Positions 32,463 to 42,160 are shown, numbered from the stretch's first letter. The stretch: 64,000 bases of DNA from Candidatus Villigracilis proximus (GCA_016715195.1 JADKBB010000008.1:67572-131571); one strand, 5' to 3'. Numbers and translations are program-made. The notes: a model not told the origin generated them from the letters alone.

Positions 32463-35003
32463 ATGTCACGTAACCGTTTGATGTCTGTTCTGGGTCTGCT
32501 GATTATTGCCAGTATGATCCTTTCAGCTTGTGGTACTTCCACGGAAGCCCCTCAAGCGACTGATGCGCCTGCTGCTACCGATGCGCCTGCTGCTGCTACT
32601 GAAGCCCCTGTCGCCACCGAAGTCCCTTCCACTCGCATGGGTGGCTGGCTCGATGAAATCGTTGTGTCTGTTGTTGCCAAGGATTCTGCGGTGACTCAGA
32701 TCGAAGCTGGCGCCATTGACGTATATGCCTCTGGTCTTTCCAGTGCCGACCTTCCTTCCATTCAGGAAGCTGGTTTGAATTACAGCAAGCAGAATGGCTT
32801 GTATTATGACATGATCTACAACCCGGCTGAGTTCACCTCTGGCGAGTTCAATCCTTTCTCGAATCGCAAGATCCGCGAAGCGACCAACTGGATCGTAGAC
32901 CGTGATTACATTAATCAGGAAATCTATGCCGGCGGTGGTTTGGCTAAATATTTGCCGATCACAACCCAGTTCCCTGATTATGCCGATCTCGCTGATGTAG
33001 CCCGCGAACTCGAAGCCAAATATGCTTATAACCTCGAAAAAGGTAAAGAAGTTATTACGGCTGAAATGGAAGGCATGGGCGCAACTGTCAATGCTGAAGG
33101 TAAATTTGAAATTGACGGCGCTCCTGTCACCGTGATCTTCCTGATCCGCTCTGATAGCGACGGCACCCGCCAGCCCCTTGGCGATTACTTCGCTGCTCAG
33201 TTGGAAGCTGTCGGTTTTACAGTAGACCGCCAATACGGCAAGTCCTCTGAATTAGGCCCCAAATGGCAAGGCACCGCTGCTGATGGCGGCTGGCACATCT
33301 ACACCGGTGCGTGGAGCGCCACGATCATTGATCGTGATCAGCGCAACATGCTCCAGGAAATGTATCTGCCCTCCAGCGCACAAGGCCTCGATTTGATGGT
33401 TGCCAATCAGGCTGATCCTGAATTCCTCGAATTGGGCGATAAGCTTGCCAATGCCGAGTACAACAATCTTGAAGAACGCCGTGCCATGATGGTGCGTGGT
33501 CTTGAACTTGCCCTTGAAGATTCTTTGCAGTTGTGGCTGATTGACGGCAAGAACTATTCTCCGTACGGCACAAATGTGAAATTGACCTACGATCTTGCCG
33601 CTGGTGTTGAAGGCGCGCAAGTTTGGCCTTACACCGTCCGCTTTGCGGGCGAAGAAGGTGGACAGCTTAAGTGGGCCACCGGTGATCTGTTCACTGAACC
33701 CTGGAATCCTGTTGCCGGTAGTAACTGGGCTTGGGATCAGGCCATCATCCGCTCTACACAGAGCGGCGATACCATGAACGATCCGTTCACCGGTCTTTTG
33801 TGGCCGCTCCGCATGGAACGCGCTGAAGTAACCGTTGTGGATGGTTTGCCGGTTGGTGTGACCAATGACTGGGTGAAACTCTCCTTCGTTCCTGAAATTA
33901 AGGTTCCTGAAGATGCCATCGTCGACTGGGATGCAACCACCCAGCAGTTCATCACCTCTGCTGAGAAATTCCCTGAAGGTCAAACCGCCAAGCGCATGAG
34001 CGTTGCCTACTATCCTGCCGACCTGTTTGAAACAGTCAAATGGCATGATGGTTCCAATCTTTCCATGGCTGATATTATGCTCGCCTGGGCCATGACCTTT
34101 GATCGCGGCAAGCCCGAAAGCGCTTTGTACGATGAAGTGTACGTTGCCAATTTTGAAGCCTTCATGAGCACCTTCAAGGGCTTCCGCATTACATCCACAG
34201 AGCCGCTTGTTTTTGAAGTCTATAGCGACACCTTTAGCGCCGATGCCGAATTGAACGTTGGCGGCACCTGGCCTACCTACAGCTTTGGCGAAGGCAGTTT
34301 TGCTCAGATCGCAATCGGTAACATGGCCGAAGCCAATGGCGAACTCGCCTACTCAATTGACAAAGCTGATGTTGCTGAAGTTGAGCAGATGAACTTTGTT
34401 GGCGGCCCAAGCCTCGAAATCCTCTCCGGTAAATTGGATCAGGCAATTGCCGAATCCTATATTCCGTTTGAGCCGATGCTCAGCCAATACATCACCAAGG
34501 AAGAAGCCGTAGCCCGTTATGAAAACCTCAAGGCTTTCTACACAGAACACGGCCATTTCTGGCAGGGAACTGGTCCCTACCTGTTGAACAAAGCTTTCCC
34601 AACAGAGAAGACTTTAACCCTCGCTCATTTCGACGGTTATCCTGATCTTGCCAACCGCTGGAGCGGCTTCACTGAACCGAAACTCGCTACCGCTGAACTC
34701 GACGGTCCGGGACAGGTTAAGATCGGTGATGAAGCGATCTTTGATCTCTTCGTAAACTTTGGGGACGCAGCCTATCCTCAGAGCGAGATCAAGTTCGTGA
34801 AATTCCTGCTTTACAATGCCAAGGGTGAAGTTGTAACTGTTGGCGAAGCTGTTGCAGTTGCAGATGGACAGTATCAAATTGTTCTGCCTGCCGACGTTAC
34901 TGCCAAACTTGAAGCCGGTTCAAACAAACTGGAAGTTGCTGTTGCGCCTCTCACAGTGGCCATCCCGACTTTCACCAGTATTGAATTCGTAACCGCCCCA
35001 TAA
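32463..35003 (+). CDS. ABC transporter substrate-binding lipoprotein, locus A (SBP_bac_5 type, lobes apparently swapped)
   Basis: 846 residues. Lipoprotein signal ending LIIASMILSAC (Cys22), then a Thr/Ala/Pro/Glu linker. Peptide/nickel-type binding protein, but longer than the usual 530-620 residues and with motif order reversed: the C-lobe motif normally seen near residue 345 (PFSNRKIREATNWIVDRDYI) is at about 129, while the N-lobe motif normally near 115 (VKWHDGSNLSMADIMLAW) is at about 525. A C-terminal beta-rich stretch of about 100 residues (GPGQVKIGDEAIFDLFVNFG) looks like an added Ig-like domain. Followed by a stable hairpin and two permeases. Delivers an oligopeptide or similar ligand to permeases at 35074-37544. 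Confidence 0.85.
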   Translation: MSRNRLMSVLGLLIIASMILSACGTSTEAPQATDAPAATDAPAAATEAPVATEVPSTRMGGWLDEIVVSVVAKDSAVTQIEAGAIDVYASGLSSADLPSIQEAGLNYSKQNGLYYDMIYNPAEFTSGEFNPFSNRKIREATNWIVDRDYINQEIYAGGGLAKYLPITTQFPDYADLADVARELEAKYAYNLEKGKEVITAEMEGMGATVNAEGKFEIDGAPVTVIFLIRSDSDGTRQPLGDYFAAQLEAVGFTVDRQYGKSSELGPKWQGTAADGGWHIYTGAWSATIIDRDQRNMLQEMYLPSSAQGLDLMVANQADPEFLELGDKLANAEYNNLEERRAMMVRGLELALEDSLQLWLIDGKNYSPYGTNVKLTYDLAAGVEGAQVWPYTVRFAGEEGGQLKWATGDLFTEPWNPVAGSNWAWDQAIIRSTQSGDTMNDPFTGLLWPLRMERAEVTVVDGLPVGVTNDWVKLSFVPEIKVPEDAIVDWDATTQQFITSAEKFPEGQTAKRMSVAYYPADLFETVKWHDGSNLSMADIMLAWAMTFDRGKPESALYDEVYVANFEAFMSTFKGFRITSTEPLVFEVYSDTFSADAELNVGGTWPTYSFGEGSFAQIAIGNMAEANGELAYSIDKADVAEVEQMNFVGGPSLEILSGKLDQAIAESYIPFEPMLSQYITKEEAVARYENLKAFYTEHGHFWQGTGPYLLNKAFPTEKTLTLAHFDGYPDLANRWSGFTEPKLATAELDGPGQVKIGDEAIFDLFVNFGDAAYPQSEIKFVKFLLYNAKGEVVTVGEAVAVADGQYQIVLPADVTAKLEAGSNKLEVAVAPLTVAIPTFTSIEFVTAP

Positions 35004-35028
35004 GATCGTTTTATGTAGGGTAAGAAAA

Positions 35029-35058
35029 ATAGGGGCAAGGCCAAAGCCTTGCCCCTAT
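35029..35058 (+). other. mRNA hairpin after binding-protein gene A
   Basis: A perfect 13-bp stem ATAGGGGCAAGGC / GCCTTGCCCCTAT with a 4-base loop and no T-run. It lies 16 bp before the permease start. Likely stabilises the upstream binding-protein mRNA end or partly terminates, giving more binding protein than permease. Confidence 0.7.
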
Positions 35059-35073
35059 CCATAGCTGGAGAGT

Positions 35074-36203
35074 ATGACCATGGCTGAAGGCACTAAACCA
35101 GCAGGAAAGTTTTCAGAGTTTCTTTAAGAAAAACCTCAACGAGTACATTTGCGCGTATTTCACGTTATACGGTTTCGCGTTTGACTACGTTGTTTATTAC
35201 AGTTGTTATTGGTGTTTATTTAACGATCATGATCGCCAACATGGGCGGATATGTAGATACCATCATGCGCTCTGAGATTCGTGAGCGTATTACGCAGTCT
35301 GTTCTGGCGAACAAGGCCTATCAGGATATGCCTCCTGAGACCCGCAAGAAGATTGCTGAAGATTTAATTCTGGTGGAAGAGAAGCGACTCAAACTCGATA
35401 CACCGGTTGCAATTCGCAGTTTCAATTATTTAACCAATGCCCTAAGACTTGAACTGGGTCGCGCACAAAATATGACCAGCGATAACGGCTCCAGAACCGT
35501 GCGCCTGATCCTTTTGGAGCGCCTGCCCGCCACGCTGTTATTAATGGGTTCATCCCAACTTTTTCTTTTCTTTTCATCCATTTATTTTGCTTTGTCCCTC
35601 TCCCGGAATTACGGCAGTTGGCTGGATAGACTGGTGATCTCCCTTTCTCCAACCTCCGCCGCGCCCTCCTGGTTTTACGGCATCTTCCTCATCCTTATAT
35701 TTTCCGCCGTGCTTAAACTGCTGCCATTCGGCGGGATGGTGGATGCCCCGCCGCCGGATACCAAATTTGGATATGCAATGAGCGTGCTTAAACATTTAAT
35801 TCTGCCCGGAGCATCTCTGGTGGTGAGTGCCTTCTTTATTAGCATCTATAACTGGCGCACGTTCTTCCTTATTTATTCCAGTGAAGATTACGTGGAAATG
35901 GCCAAAGCCAAAGGTCTTCCTGCGCGTGATATTGAGCGTCAATATATTTTGCGTCCCACACTCCCCAATATTATTACAAACTTCGCCCTGCTGTTGATCA
36001 GTCTTTGGACCGGCGCCATTGTTACAGAAACCATCTTCCTATGGCCGGGTCTTGGCATTACGTTATATCGCGCAGTGGGTCTGTTTGATATACCTGTCAT
36101 TGTGGGGTCTACGATCATCTTCGCGTATTTGCTCGCGATCACCGTCTTCCTGCTCGATTTTGTTTACGCGTTGGTTGATCCGCGCGTGAAAGTGGGGGCT
36201 TAA
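35074..36203 (+). CDS. ABC transporter permease (DppB-like), locus A; apparent one-base frameshift near the 5' end
   Basis: The natural start appears to be ATG 35074 (CTGGAG upstream), giving MTMAEGTKPAGKF. The membrane protein itself is in the next frame: KTSTSTFARISRYTVSRLTT, then TM1. Adding one T to the run at 35110-35113 joins them into about 376 residues; without it the longest clean frame starts at TTG 35181 (340 residues) with no ribosome site. About six membrane helices; the EAA loop is EMAKAKGLPARDIERQYILR. Pairs with the 36207 permease. Sequence error is the simplest explanation. Confidence 0.85.
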
Positions 36204-36206
36204 ACA

Positions 36207-37544
36207 ATGAATCAAATGAAGAAAACTTTTCAGGAAATGCTGCGTTATCCATCGGCCATCGCCGGTTTGTTAACAGTTGCCTTTTTGGTGGGACTTGCGA
36301 TCTATGCAATGGTCGCCATTCCCTACTCTCAAGCGCTTATCTTATGGCGCGGCGGTGAAGATATTTGGTATCAAAACCCAAAATTTGCAGCGCCAGCCTG
36401 GTTTAATAACTTTACCAAATTAAAACAGCCGGTATCCTTTGTCATGAAGGAGTCTGATCCGGGTATTGAAAAAGTTGTTGTGCCTGGTGACCAGAACACA
36501 AGCCGTATTACCATTACCTATTCATTCGACTTTTCATACGATGCATTCCCGCAGGAAATCCTGCTTTATTTTGATGCAAAATATAAAGAGAAACAGCCGT
36601 TCGCTTCGATCTACTGGCTGACTCCTGACGGGCGAGAGATACGAATTGCTGATTTTGGCGTCGACTCCAAGCAGACCTTCCGCGTCTCACAGGACGAGAA
36701 GCTGATTCGGCGACTCGGGGGGGTGGCGCCCATGGAAGGTTTGTTCGTTGGAGAAGACGGGCAGACTCCGGTAAAAGGAGTTTATAAACTCGTCGTAGAA
36801 GGCGTAACATTTGAAGAAGGTTCCGACCTAAACGCTGAGTTTGTATTCCATGGAAATGTATATGGATTATTTGGCACCGACCATCAACGCCGTGACTTGC
36901 TCGTTCCCATGTTATGGGGCGCGCCTGTTGCGCTCGCGTTTGGCTTGATCGCTTCGTTGGGTACATCCGTGCTGACGATGATCATCGCAGCCATGGGCGC
37001 CTGGTATGGCGGCTGGGTGGATGAACTGATCCAACGCATTACAGAAGTGAATCTGGTTTTACCGTTCTTCTCCATTTTGGTCATGGTGGGTACTTTTTAC
37101 TCCCGCAGTACCTGGGTCATTTTGGGTGTGACGGTTTTGCTCAGTATTTTCACGGGCGGCATCAAGGCTTATCGTTCCATTTTCATCCAGGTCAAAGAAT
37201 CGACTTATATTGAAGCGGCGCGCGCTTATGGCACAGGCGCAGGTAGAATTATTTTTGTGTACATGATTCCGCGCATGATTCCGTTATTAATCCCTGGCGT
37301 GGTTTCTTCGGTGCCTGCCTTCGTATTTCTTGAAGCGACCCTCGCTGTTCTTGGCCTTGGTGATCCGGTATTGCCCACATGGGGCCGCCTTATCAATGAT
37401 GCTTCTGTGAATGGTGCATTATATAAAGGTCTTTACTATTGGATCATGTCGCCTGCCATTTTGCTAATGGTATCTGGTTTGGGGTTTGCCATGCTGGGAT
37501 TTGCCCTGGACCGAATTTTTAATCCCAAACTGCGAGATCTATAA
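36207..37544 (+). CDS. ABC transporter permease (DppC-like), locus A, with large extracytoplasmic insertion
   Basis: 445 residues; typical DppC proteins are about 280-330. TM1 is at about 15-38. Residues about 45-235 are a soluble, beta-rich segment with no hydrophobic helix (FPQEILLYFDAKYKEKQPFA, TPDGREIRIADFGVDSKQTF). The usual core follows: GTDHQRRDLLVPMLWGAPVA, then five helices with the EAA loop EAARAYGTGAGRIIFVYMIP. The inserted domain would lie outside the membrane, facing the binding protein. It starts 3 bp after the previous stop. Confidence 0.88.
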   Translation: MNQMKKTFQEMLRYPSAIAGLLTVAFLVGLAIYAMVAIPYSQALILWRGGEDIWYQNPKFAAPAWFNNFTKLKQPVSFVMKESDPGIEKVVVPGDQNTSRITITYSFDFSYDAFPQEILLYFDAKYKEKQPFASIYWLTPDGREIRIADFGVDSKQTFRVSQDEKLIRRLGGVAPMEGLFVGEDGQTPVKGVYKLVVEGVTFEEGSDLNAEFVFHGNVYGLFGTDHQRRDLLVPMLWGAPVALAFGLIASLGTSVLTMIIAAMGAWYGGWVDELIQRITEVNLVLPFFSILVMVGTFYSRSTWVILGVTVLLSIFTGGIKAYRSIFIQVKESTYIEAARAYGTGAGRIIFVYMIPRMIPLLIPGVVSSVPAFVFLEATLAVLGLGDPVLPTWGRLINDASVNGALYKGLYYWIMSPAILLMVSGLGFAMLGFALDRIFNPKLRDL

Positions 37545-37547
37545 ACC

Positions 37548-38504
37548 ATGAGCGAAAATACATTATTACGTTTGGAAGATTTAAAGTTGCATTTTCAAAC
37601 CACCAAAGGTGTTGTTCAAGCCGTTGATGGTGTGAACTTTTCCCTTGGCTACAATGAGGCGGTGGTTGTCCTTGGTGAATCGGGCTGCGGCAAAAGTTCC
37701 CTTGCAAAAGCCATTCTGCGCTTGCTGCCCCGCAATGTTGCGAGTTACTCCGGGAAAGTCTTTCTCAATGGCACAGATATCATGGCCTATGATGATGAGG
37801 AGTTTCGTCGTAATGTGCGCTGGGTGATGATGTCGCTTGTGCCCCAGGCTGCGATGAATTCACTTAATCCTGTGTTGAAGGTTGGCGATCAGGTTGCCGA
37901 GCCATTAATGACTCATCACGGTATTAAGAAAGAGGAAGCTTTACAGACTGCTCGCACCATGTTTCAACATGTGGGTGTGCCTGAGGCATTTTTGGATCGT
38001 TATGCTTTTGAATTAAGCGGTGGTATGCGCCAGCGTGTGGCGATTGCGATGGCTTTGGTTACATCACCTGCCCTGGTTGTTCTGGATGAGCCGACTTCGG
38101 CGCTTGATGTGTTAACTCAGGCAAATATTTTCAATGTGCTTAAACGATTAAAACATGAGTTGGAAACCAGCTTTATTTTGATTACTCATGATATCGCCAC
38201 TTCCAGTGAGTTGGCGGATCGTGTGGCGGTTATGTATGCCGGCCAGATCGTGGAAGTTGGAGATGCGAAGAGTTTCTTTACCGCACCGCTGCATCCATAT
38301 TCCAAGAAGTTGATGGCGAGTGTGCCGCGTCTGCGCGGTGACCAGGAACCTGAGTTTATTACAGGAAGTCCGCCAAGTCTTTTGAATTTACCCACAGGAT
38401 GCCGGTTTAGAGATCGCTGCCCGGCGGCGTTTGGCCGTTGTTCTGAAGAGCCTCCAGTTACCGTTATAGATCAACGGCTGGTTAAGTGCTGGTTATTTAA
38501 TTAG
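37548..38504 (+). CDS. Oligopeptide-type ABC transporter ATPase (DppD-like), locus A
   Basis: 318 residues. Walker A VLGESGCGKSSLAKAIL, Q-loop MMSLVPQAAMNSLNP, ABC signature FELSGGMRQRVAIAMAL, Walker B LVVLDEPTSALDV, H-loop ILITHDIATSSELADR. The C-terminal oligopeptide-transporter motif (GCRFRDRCPAAFGRC) with its Cys cluster, which in this family can hold an iron-sulfur cluster, is present. Energises the permease pair immediately upstream (4-bp gap). Confidence 0.94.
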   Translation: MSENTLLRLEDLKLHFQTTKGVVQAVDGVNFSLGYNEAVVVLGESGCGKSSLAKAILRLLPRNVASYSGKVFLNGTDIMAYDDEEFRRNVRWVMMSLVPQAAMNSLNPVLKVGDQVAEPLMTHHGIKKEEALQTARTMFQHVGVPEAFLDRYAFELSGGMRQRVAIAMALVTSPALVVLDEPTSALDVLTQANIFNVLKRLKHELETSFILITHDIATSSELADRVAVMYAGQIVEVGDAKSFFTAPLHPYSKKLMASVPRLRGDQEPEFITGSPPSLLNLPTGCRFRDRCPAAFGRCSEEPPVTVIDQRLVKCWLFN

Positions 38505-38518
38505 CAGGAGCCTTATTT

Positions 38519-39550
38519 ATGGTTGCAAAAATGGTGGATGATAGTAGAGCGGGGTTTGCTGGCGAGAGCATCAAAGGGGATGTGCTGCTTTCGGTGCGCG
38601 ACCTGCATGTATGGTTTGAACTCAGGCGTTTTGGATTTGGTCATGCTGGGTATGTTCGTGCCGTGGATGATGTCTCCTTTGATCTGCGCTACGGCGAAGC
38701 GGTGGCAGTTGTCGGCGAGAGTGGATGCGGTAAATCCAGTTTGATGAAGACCATCCTTGGGTTGAATAAGCCTACCAAGGGCGATGTCAAATTTGATGGA
38801 AAAGATATCAATTCCTTTAGCACACAGGATTGGCAGTGGTATCGTCGTCAGGTTGGGTATGTCCAACAGGATCCGTTTGGCGCGCTGGCTCCTTTTATGA
38901 CGGTGCAGCGTATTTTGGAAGAGCCCTTGATCGTGCATGGCGTTAAGAATGCCGCGGAACGTGAGCAAAGAGTGCGCAAGGTGATGGATGAAGTGAAGTT
39001 ATCTCCAGTGGATGATTTCCTGTCCAAGTATCCGCACATGTTGAGCGGCGGGCAGCAGCAGCGTGTGGTGATCGCGCGCGCGATGATCATGGAGCCGAAA
39101 CTGATCGTGGCTGATGAGCCTGTCTCCATGCTGGATGCGTCTGTGCGTGTGGAAATTCTTAAGTTGCTGCGTGGTTTGCAGGAATCGCATAATCTGGCGA
39201 TGATTTATATTACACACGATCTCTCGACTGTGCGTTATTTTTCGGAGCGTATTTTTGTGATGTATGCCGGTAATGTTGTTGAAAAATCGCCGGTTGATGA
39301 TATCTTGAAGAATCCATCCCATCCATATACCAGTGCTTTATTGACGGCTACTTCAGATCCTGATTCGCGTAATGCCGAGACGTTTAAGGAGATTCCGCCG
39401 GGAGAGCCGCCAAGTCTGGTTACTCCTCCTTCGGGGTGTCGTTTCCATCCGCGTTGTTCCAAAAAGATAGATAATTTGTGTGATGTGGAAGTACCCCCGG
39501 AATTTGAGATTTCTCCGGGACATGTTGCTACATGCTGGTTGTATAAATAA
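38519..39550 (+). CDS. Oligopeptide-type ABC transporter ATPase (DppF-like), locus A
   Basis: 343 residues, AGGAGCC upstream of ATG 38519. Walker A VVGESGCGKSSLMKTIL; Q-loop VGYVQQDPFGALAPFMTV; signature HMLSGGQQQRVVIARAM; Walker B LIVADEPVSMLDASV; H-loop IYITHDLSTVRYF; C-terminal GCRFHPRCSKKIDNLCD. Second ATPase of the heterodimer with the 37548 product. Its TAA overlaps the next ATG (TAATG). Confidence 0.94.
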   Translation: MVAKMVDDSRAGFAGESIKGDVLLSVRDLHVWFELRRFGFGHAGYVRAVDDVSFDLRYGEAVAVVGESGCGKSSLMKTILGLNKPTKGDVKFDGKDINSFSTQDWQWYRRQVGYVQQDPFGALAPFMTVQRILEEPLIVHGVKNAAEREQRVRKVMDEVKLSPVDDFLSKYPHMLSGGQQQRVVIARAMIMEPKLIVADEPVSMLDASVRVEILKLLRGLQESHNLAMIYITHDLSTVRYFSERIFVMYAGNVVEKSPVDDILKNPSHPYTSALLTATSDPDSRNAETFKEIPPGEPPSLVTPPSGCRFHPRCSKKIDNLCDVEVPPEFEISPGHVATCWLYK

Positions 39551-39768
39551 TGTTGAATCATCCCGGGCGTTTGATGGCGGCTGCGATTGGTATGATGATT
39601 TTTGGCGTGGTGATGCCGTTCCTGATGGTTTTACATATATTTGAATCCACGTTTTTTTTGAATTTCCTGTCGTTTATTTCGTCTACGCTCGGTTCTTTTT
39701 TGGGGATCATTAGCGTGGCTCTTATGCGCACGAGGTTCAAGCGTAAGGACAAAGATGGGCACAAGTAG
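39550..39768 (+). CDS. Small two-helix membrane protein
   Basis: 72 residues with two hydrophobic helices (about 8-30 and 36-57) and a basic C-terminus RTRFKRKDKDGHK. No family recognised. Start overlaps the ATPase stop by one base, so it is translated with locus A; it may be an accessory subunit or simply a coupled gene. A terminator at 39822 follows. Confidence 0.65.
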   Translation: MLNHPGRLMAAAIGMMIFGVVMPFLMVLHIFESTFFLNFLSFISSTLGSFLGIISVALMRTRFKRKDKDGHK

Positions 39769-39821
39769 GTTTGGTTTTGACGCGCGGATATGATTCAGGG
39801 GTGAAAATGCCAGTTTGATCG

Positions 39822-39860
39822 AGCCCGCTTCCGGCTAAGTCGGAAGCGGGTTTATTTTTT
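39822..39860 (+). terminator. Terminator of ABC locus A
   Basis: AGCCCGCTTCCG (39822-39833) pairs with CGGAAGCGGGTT (39841-39852), then TTATTTTTT. Confidence 0.9.
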
Positions 39861-39970
39861 AAAAATGGTCAGAATTTAAAGATAGTCCGCTGGTAGGGTG
39901 TTTAATCCTCCTTTTTGGGGTATTTTATAGTCAAAACACGTCCAAAAAAACCTCTTTAGGAGTTGTTGTG

Positions 39971-39998
39971 TTGACGCCCCTAAAGAATTAGGTATAAT
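39971..39998 (+). promoter_or_regulatory. Promoter of ABC locus B
   Basis: TTGACG (39971-39976), 16-bp spacer, TATAAT (39993-39998), 62 bp before the first ATPase gene. Region 39861-40059 has no gene. Confidence 0.7.
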
Positions 39999-40059
39999 TC
40001 AGTCTGCTTGTTGGTAGAAGTAAATTGTAGTTATCCCAATGTAGAAAAGGACCTCGCGG

Positions 40060-41049
40060 ATGCCTGATCTTTTATTAGATATTAAAGGGCTTGAAACTCA
40101 ATTCAAGACCCCCGATGGGATTGTTCATGCTGTAAATGGTGTCTCTTTTGGATTGAAGGAAGGAGAGACGTTGGGGGTGGTAGGGGAGAGTGGTTGCGGT
40201 AAGAGTGTGACCATGCTCTCTGTGCTGGGGTTGATTCCGTCACCTCCAGGAAAAGTGGTTGCGGGGGAAGCGTTATATTTTGGTCAAGACTTGCTTAAGA
40301 TGTCTAAAGACGAGATTCGAGATGTGCGCGGTGCGCAGATCGGTATGGTTTTTCAGGATCCAATGACTTCGCTTAACCCTGTGTTGACGGTTGGGCGTCA
40401 GTTGGAAGAACCGTTGATGCTGCATGTGGGTATGTCTAAGAGTCAGGCCCGTGAGCGTGCTGCGGACTTGTTGGGATTGGTTGGTATTCCGAGTCCCAAA
40501 GATCGTTTGAATGATTATCCCCACCAGTTTTCTGGTGGTATGCGTCAGCGCGTAATGATTGCCATGGCGCTTTCTTGCAGCCCGCAAATTTTGATTGCAG
40601 ATGAGCCGACCACTGCTTTGGATGTAACCATTCAGGCGCAGATCATGGATCTGGTCAAACGTTTGCGTGAAGAGTTGGGAATGGCCATTATTTGGATCAC
40701 ACATGATCTGGGTGTGGTGGCAGGACTGGCTCACCGTGTATTGGTTATGTACGGCGGGTATATTATTGAAGAAGCGATGGTTCAGGAATTATTTGCCAAT
40801 CCTTCCCATCCTTATACGATTGGTTTAATGCGAAGCTTGCCGCGTGTAGATGAAGAGAAAGGCAGAAAGCTACAGCCTATTGAGGGGACTCCCCCTGTAC
40901 TATACGACAAGCCGACATCTTGTCCGTTTGCGCCTCGCTGCAAGTGGGCGGTTGAGCGTTGTTGGACGGAGAATCCGGTTCTTGATAATATTTCTGATGG
41001 ACATCGCATTGCGTGCTGGGTTGACGTTAAGACAGGGAGGACTCGCTAA
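40060..41049 (+). CDS. Oligopeptide-type ABC transporter ATPase (DppD-like), locus B
   Basis: 329 residues. Walker A VVGESGCGKSVTMLSVL, Q-loop MVFQDPMTSLNPVL, signature FSGGMRQRVMIAMALS, Walker B LIADEPTTALDVTIQ, H-loop IIWITHDLGVVAGLA, and the C-terminal CPFAPRCKWAVERC peptide-transporter motif. First gene of locus B, in which the ATPases precede the binding protein and permeases. Stop and next start overlap (TAATG). Confidence 0.95.
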   Translation: MPDLLLDIKGLETQFKTPDGIVHAVNGVSFGLKEGETLGVVGESGCGKSVTMLSVLGLIPSPPGKVVAGEALYFGQDLLKMSKDEIRDVRGAQIGMVFQDPMTSLNPVLTVGRQLEEPLMLHVGMSKSQARERAADLLGLVGIPSPKDRLNDYPHQFSGGMRQRVMIAMALSCSPQILIADEPTTALDVTIQAQIMDLVKRLREELGMAIIWITHDLGVVAGLAHRVLVMYGGYIIEEAMVQELFANPSHPYTIGLMRSLPRVDEEKGRKLQPIEGTPPVLYDKPTSCPFAPRCKWAVERCWTENPVLDNISDGHRIACWVDVKTGRTR

Positions 41050-42044
41050 TGGCTTCTTCAGAGAATAACATTCTTTTAAAAGTTGAAGATCTAAAGATGC
41101 ACTTCCCCATTTATAAGGGGCTTATCCGCCGTCAGGTTGGTGCAGTGCATGCTGTGGATGGTATTAGTTTTGATGTTATGCGTGGTGAGACGCTTGGTTT
41201 GGTGGGGGAATCTGGTTGTGGAAAATCCACAACCGGCCGCGCTATTTTGCAGCTTTATAAGCCTACAGCAGGGAAGATCGTGTTTGACGGCACAAACCTT
41301 GTATCGCTTAAGAGCGAAGACATGCGTCTGATGCGCCGTAAAATGCAAATGATCTTCCAGGATCCTTACGCTAGTTTAAATCCACGTATGACAGTGGGTG
41401 AGATTGTAGGGGAACCATTACTTGTTCATAATATCGCGAGCGGCAGAGAAGTTGACGAACAGGTTGCGCACCTGCTTGAAATTGTGAAGTTGAACCCATC
41501 ATTTTCGACACGGTATCCTCACGAATTTTCTGGCGGTCAACGCCAGCGTATTGGTATAGCTCGTTCCCTGGCCTTGCATCCCTCTTTCATTGTTTGTGAT
41601 GAACCGATTTCTGCTTTGGATGTTTCGATCCAGGCGCAGGTCGTTAATCTTTTAGAGGAATTGCAGGAACAGTTTAACCTGACCTATTTGTTTATTGCAC
41701 ATGACCTTTCCATGGTGCGGCATATTAGTAATCGTATTGCCGTTATGTATTTGGGTGTTATTGTGGAATTGGCTGATCGCGATACCTTGTACGAGAAGCC
41801 TTTGCATCCTTATTCTCAGGCGTTGCTTTCCGCTGTGCCAATTCCAGATCCTTTTGCAGAGTCAAAACATAAGCGAACGATTTTACAAGGTGACGTACCT
41901 TCCCCTGTGAATCCACCTTCTGGATGCCGCTTCCGCACACGATGCCCGATTGCCGAATCCGTATGTGCGGAATCACGCCCGGAATTCCGTGAGTTGAATC
42001 CTGGTCACTTTGTGGCATGCCACTTTGCAGACCGGTTTTTGTAG
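41049..42044 (+). CDS. Oligopeptide-type ABC transporter ATPase (DppF-like), locus B
   Basis: 331 residues. HFPIYKGLIRRQVGAVHAVD is the DppF/OppF N-terminal form. Walker A VGESGCGKSTTGRAIL; Q-loop MIFQDPYASLNPRMTV; signature FSGGQRQRIGIARSLAL; Walker B FIVCDEPISALDVSIQ; H-loop LFIAHDLSMVRHIS; C-terminal GCRFRTRCPIAESVC. Partner of the 40060 product. Confidence 0.95.
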   Translation: MASSENNILLKVEDLKMHFPIYKGLIRRQVGAVHAVDGISFDVMRGETLGLVGESGCGKSTTGRAILQLYKPTAGKIVFDGTNLVSLKSEDMRLMRRKMQMIFQDPYASLNPRMTVGEIVGEPLLVHNIASGREVDEQVAHLLEIVKLNPSFSTRYPHEFSGGQRQRIGIARSLALHPSFIVCDEPISALDVSIQAQVVNLLEELQEQFNLTYLFIAHDLSMVRHISNRIAVMYLGVIVELADRDTLYEKPLHPYSQALLSAVPIPDPFAESKHKRTILQGDVPSPVNPPSGCRFRTRCPIAESVCAESRPEFRELNPGHFVACHFADRFL

Positions 42045-42160
42045 AAAATAAATTATTTTACTTAAAAGGAGGTGGTTGCTTCAGAACGCGCTAATACTGT
42101 ACTATTCCATGTCGTAAGTTTGTATCCAAATTTCACTAAATTTTTGTGAGGAGAAGAAAG

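Noticed and set aside
42066..42152. AAGGAGGTGG followed by short frames from TTG 42076 or GTG 42072 (possible leader peptide before binding protein B)
   Set aside because: Spacing from the ribosome-site-like sequence to either start is too short and the peptide shows no attenuation-type residue run.
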